This document shows, one piece after another, positions 32,073 through 32,735 of a stretch of DNA of 32,735 bases. The position numbers were made by a program, and so were the translations under genes. The stretch is from an uncultured Frankineae bacterium (lineage in GTDB: Bacteria > Actinomycetota > Actinomycetes > Mycobacteriales > SCTD01), in assembly GCA_902805775.1 (NCBI GenBank), contig CADCUB010000103.1:1-32735 (forward strand), given 5' to 3'. Under the pieces are notes generated by a model. That model was not told the DNA's origin. It saw only the letters and a list, made by a program, of their open reading frames with translations, and made no database searches. Numbering within the stretch: the first letter of the stretch is position 1; each line of letters begins with the position of its first letter.

Positions 32073-32735
32073 GTGAGCCCGCGGGCGGCCGACCTCACCT
32101 GGCCCCAGGCGGCGGACCGCGGCGACCGGCTCCTCGTCGTCCCGCTCGGCGCCACCGAGCAGCACGGACCGCACCTGCCGCTGTCGACCGACACCGACGT
32201 GGCCTGCGCGCTGGCCGGTGCCCTGGCGGCGCGCCGGGCCGACGTCGACGTCGCGCCGCCGGTCCCGTACGGCGCCAGCGGCGAGCACGCGGGCTTCGCC
32301 GGCACCCTGTCGATCGGCACGGCGGCGCTGCAGCTGCTGCTGGTCGAGCTGGGGCGCTCGGCGACCGCCACCTGGCGTCGCGTGCTGCTGCTGTCGGCCC
32401 ACGGCGGCAACGCCGACGCGGTGCGGTCGGCGGTGGCCGTGCTGCGTGGGGAGGGCCGCGACGTGCGTGCCTGGTCGCCCGCCTGGCCCGGCGACGCGCA
32501 CGCCGGGCGGACCGAGACGTCCGTGCAGCTGGCGCTGGACCCCTCGCGCGTGCTGCCGGGCCGGGCGCAGCCGGGAGCGACCGAGCCGCTGGCCGACCTG
32601 CTGCCGCGGCTGCGTGCCGGCGACGTGCGCGCCGTCAGCCCGAACGGCGTGCTGGGCGACCCCTCCGGGGCCGGCGCCGACGAGGGCGACAGGCTGCTGG
32701 CCGAGGCCGTCGACCAGCTGGACGTCTGGTTGGGC
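32073..32735 (+). CDS. mftE: Mycofactocin peptidase MftE, 5' part
   Basis: Creatininase-family metallopeptidase that releases the modified Val-Tyr dipeptide from MftA. The window ends after 221 codons, still in frame, so the gene is truncated by the window edge. Metal-site motifs are present: PLGATEQHGPHLPLSTDTDVA, LLSAHGGNADAV and HAGRTETSVQLAL. GTG 32073 gives SPRAADLTWPQAADRGDRLLVVPLG, a normal family start, 49 nt after the mftD stop; that gap has no other feature I can see. mftF is expected next, outside the window. Confidence 0.94.
   Translation, partial: MSPRAADLTWPQAADRGDRLLVVPLGATEQHGPHLPLSTDTDVACALAGALAARRADVDVAPPVPYGASGEHAGFAGTLSIGTAALQLLLVELGRSATATWRRVLLLSAHGGNADAVRSAVAVLRGEGRDVRAWSPAWPGDAHAGRTETSVQLALDPSRVLPGRAQPGATEPLADLLPRLRAGDVRAVSPNGVLGDPSGAGADEGDRLLAEAVDQLDVWLG

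Overview
The window is a high-GC, almost gap-free chromosomal segment of an actinobacterium. Evidence is the extreme G/C at third codon positions, frequent GTG starts and ATGA/GTGA gene overlaps. Gene content fits too: an intein-bearing dnaB after rplI, a FadE5-type acyl-CoA dehydrogenase, a class F-like sortase, the dCTP deaminase family and a complete-looking start of a mycofactocin (mft) locus. The lineage is not resolvable by eye; something near Geodermatophilaceae/Frankiales-type soil actinobacteria is a guess. No tRNA, rRNA, IS element, prophage or CRISPR array was found.

Layout. 1-3.7 kb: end of a ribosomal-protein operon (rpsR 3' end, rplI), a strong terminator, a 458-nt spacer with four DnaA-box-like sites, then dnaB interrupted in its Walker A motif by a 400-residue intein. 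3.9-5.0 kb: a membrane-anchored Pro/Thr-repeat stalk protein. 5.2-8.8 kb: a translationally coupled E1-alpha/E1-beta/E2 operon of a 2-oxoacid dehydrogenase complex. 8.9-12.4 kb: a 44-residue basic protein, a CPA1-type cation/proton antiporter and a thioredoxin/NHL-propeller protein. 12.6-19.0 kb, minus strand: a DUF6458-like membrane protein, a secreted beta-propeller, fadE5 with a nested dyad operator, a CHRD-like/sortase pair and an MFS exporter. 19.2-22.8 kb: a small membrane protein, an RsbW-like ATPase, a split fluC pair and an unrecognised 482-residue protein. 22.8-25.1 kb: a VanW-family protein (minus) and dcd (plus).

25.2-32.7 kb is the most interesting part. mftR (minus) diverges from an NDMA-dependent nicotinoprotein alcohol dehydrogenase (mdo), followed by a MoxR-type AAA ATPase, a VWA-domain protein, then mftA-B-C-D and the start of mftE, which runs off the window. 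mftA encodes the precursor ending IDGMCGVY; MftB presents it, MftC and MftE process its C-terminal Val-Tyr and MftD oxidises the product, giving the redox cofactor that re-oxidises the tightly bound NADH of enzymes such as Mdo. The dehydrogenase and a probable maturation pair (MoxR/VWA) therefore sit inside the cofactor locus. The same palindrome, GTGAC-N4-GTCAC, lies just downstream of the predicted promoter of both mdo and mftA and nowhere else I could find, which suggests one regulator (most simply MftR) controls cofactor and enzyme together.

Other notable items: the DnaB intein has the Ala1 + Trp/Cys/Thr signature of class 3 inteins and carries eight cysteines in zinc-finger-like pairs between its two endonuclease motifs; neither moxR nor the VWA gene has an ATG/GTG/TTG start where its coding similarity appears to begin; and a 15-bp perfect inverted repeat lies behind fadE5.
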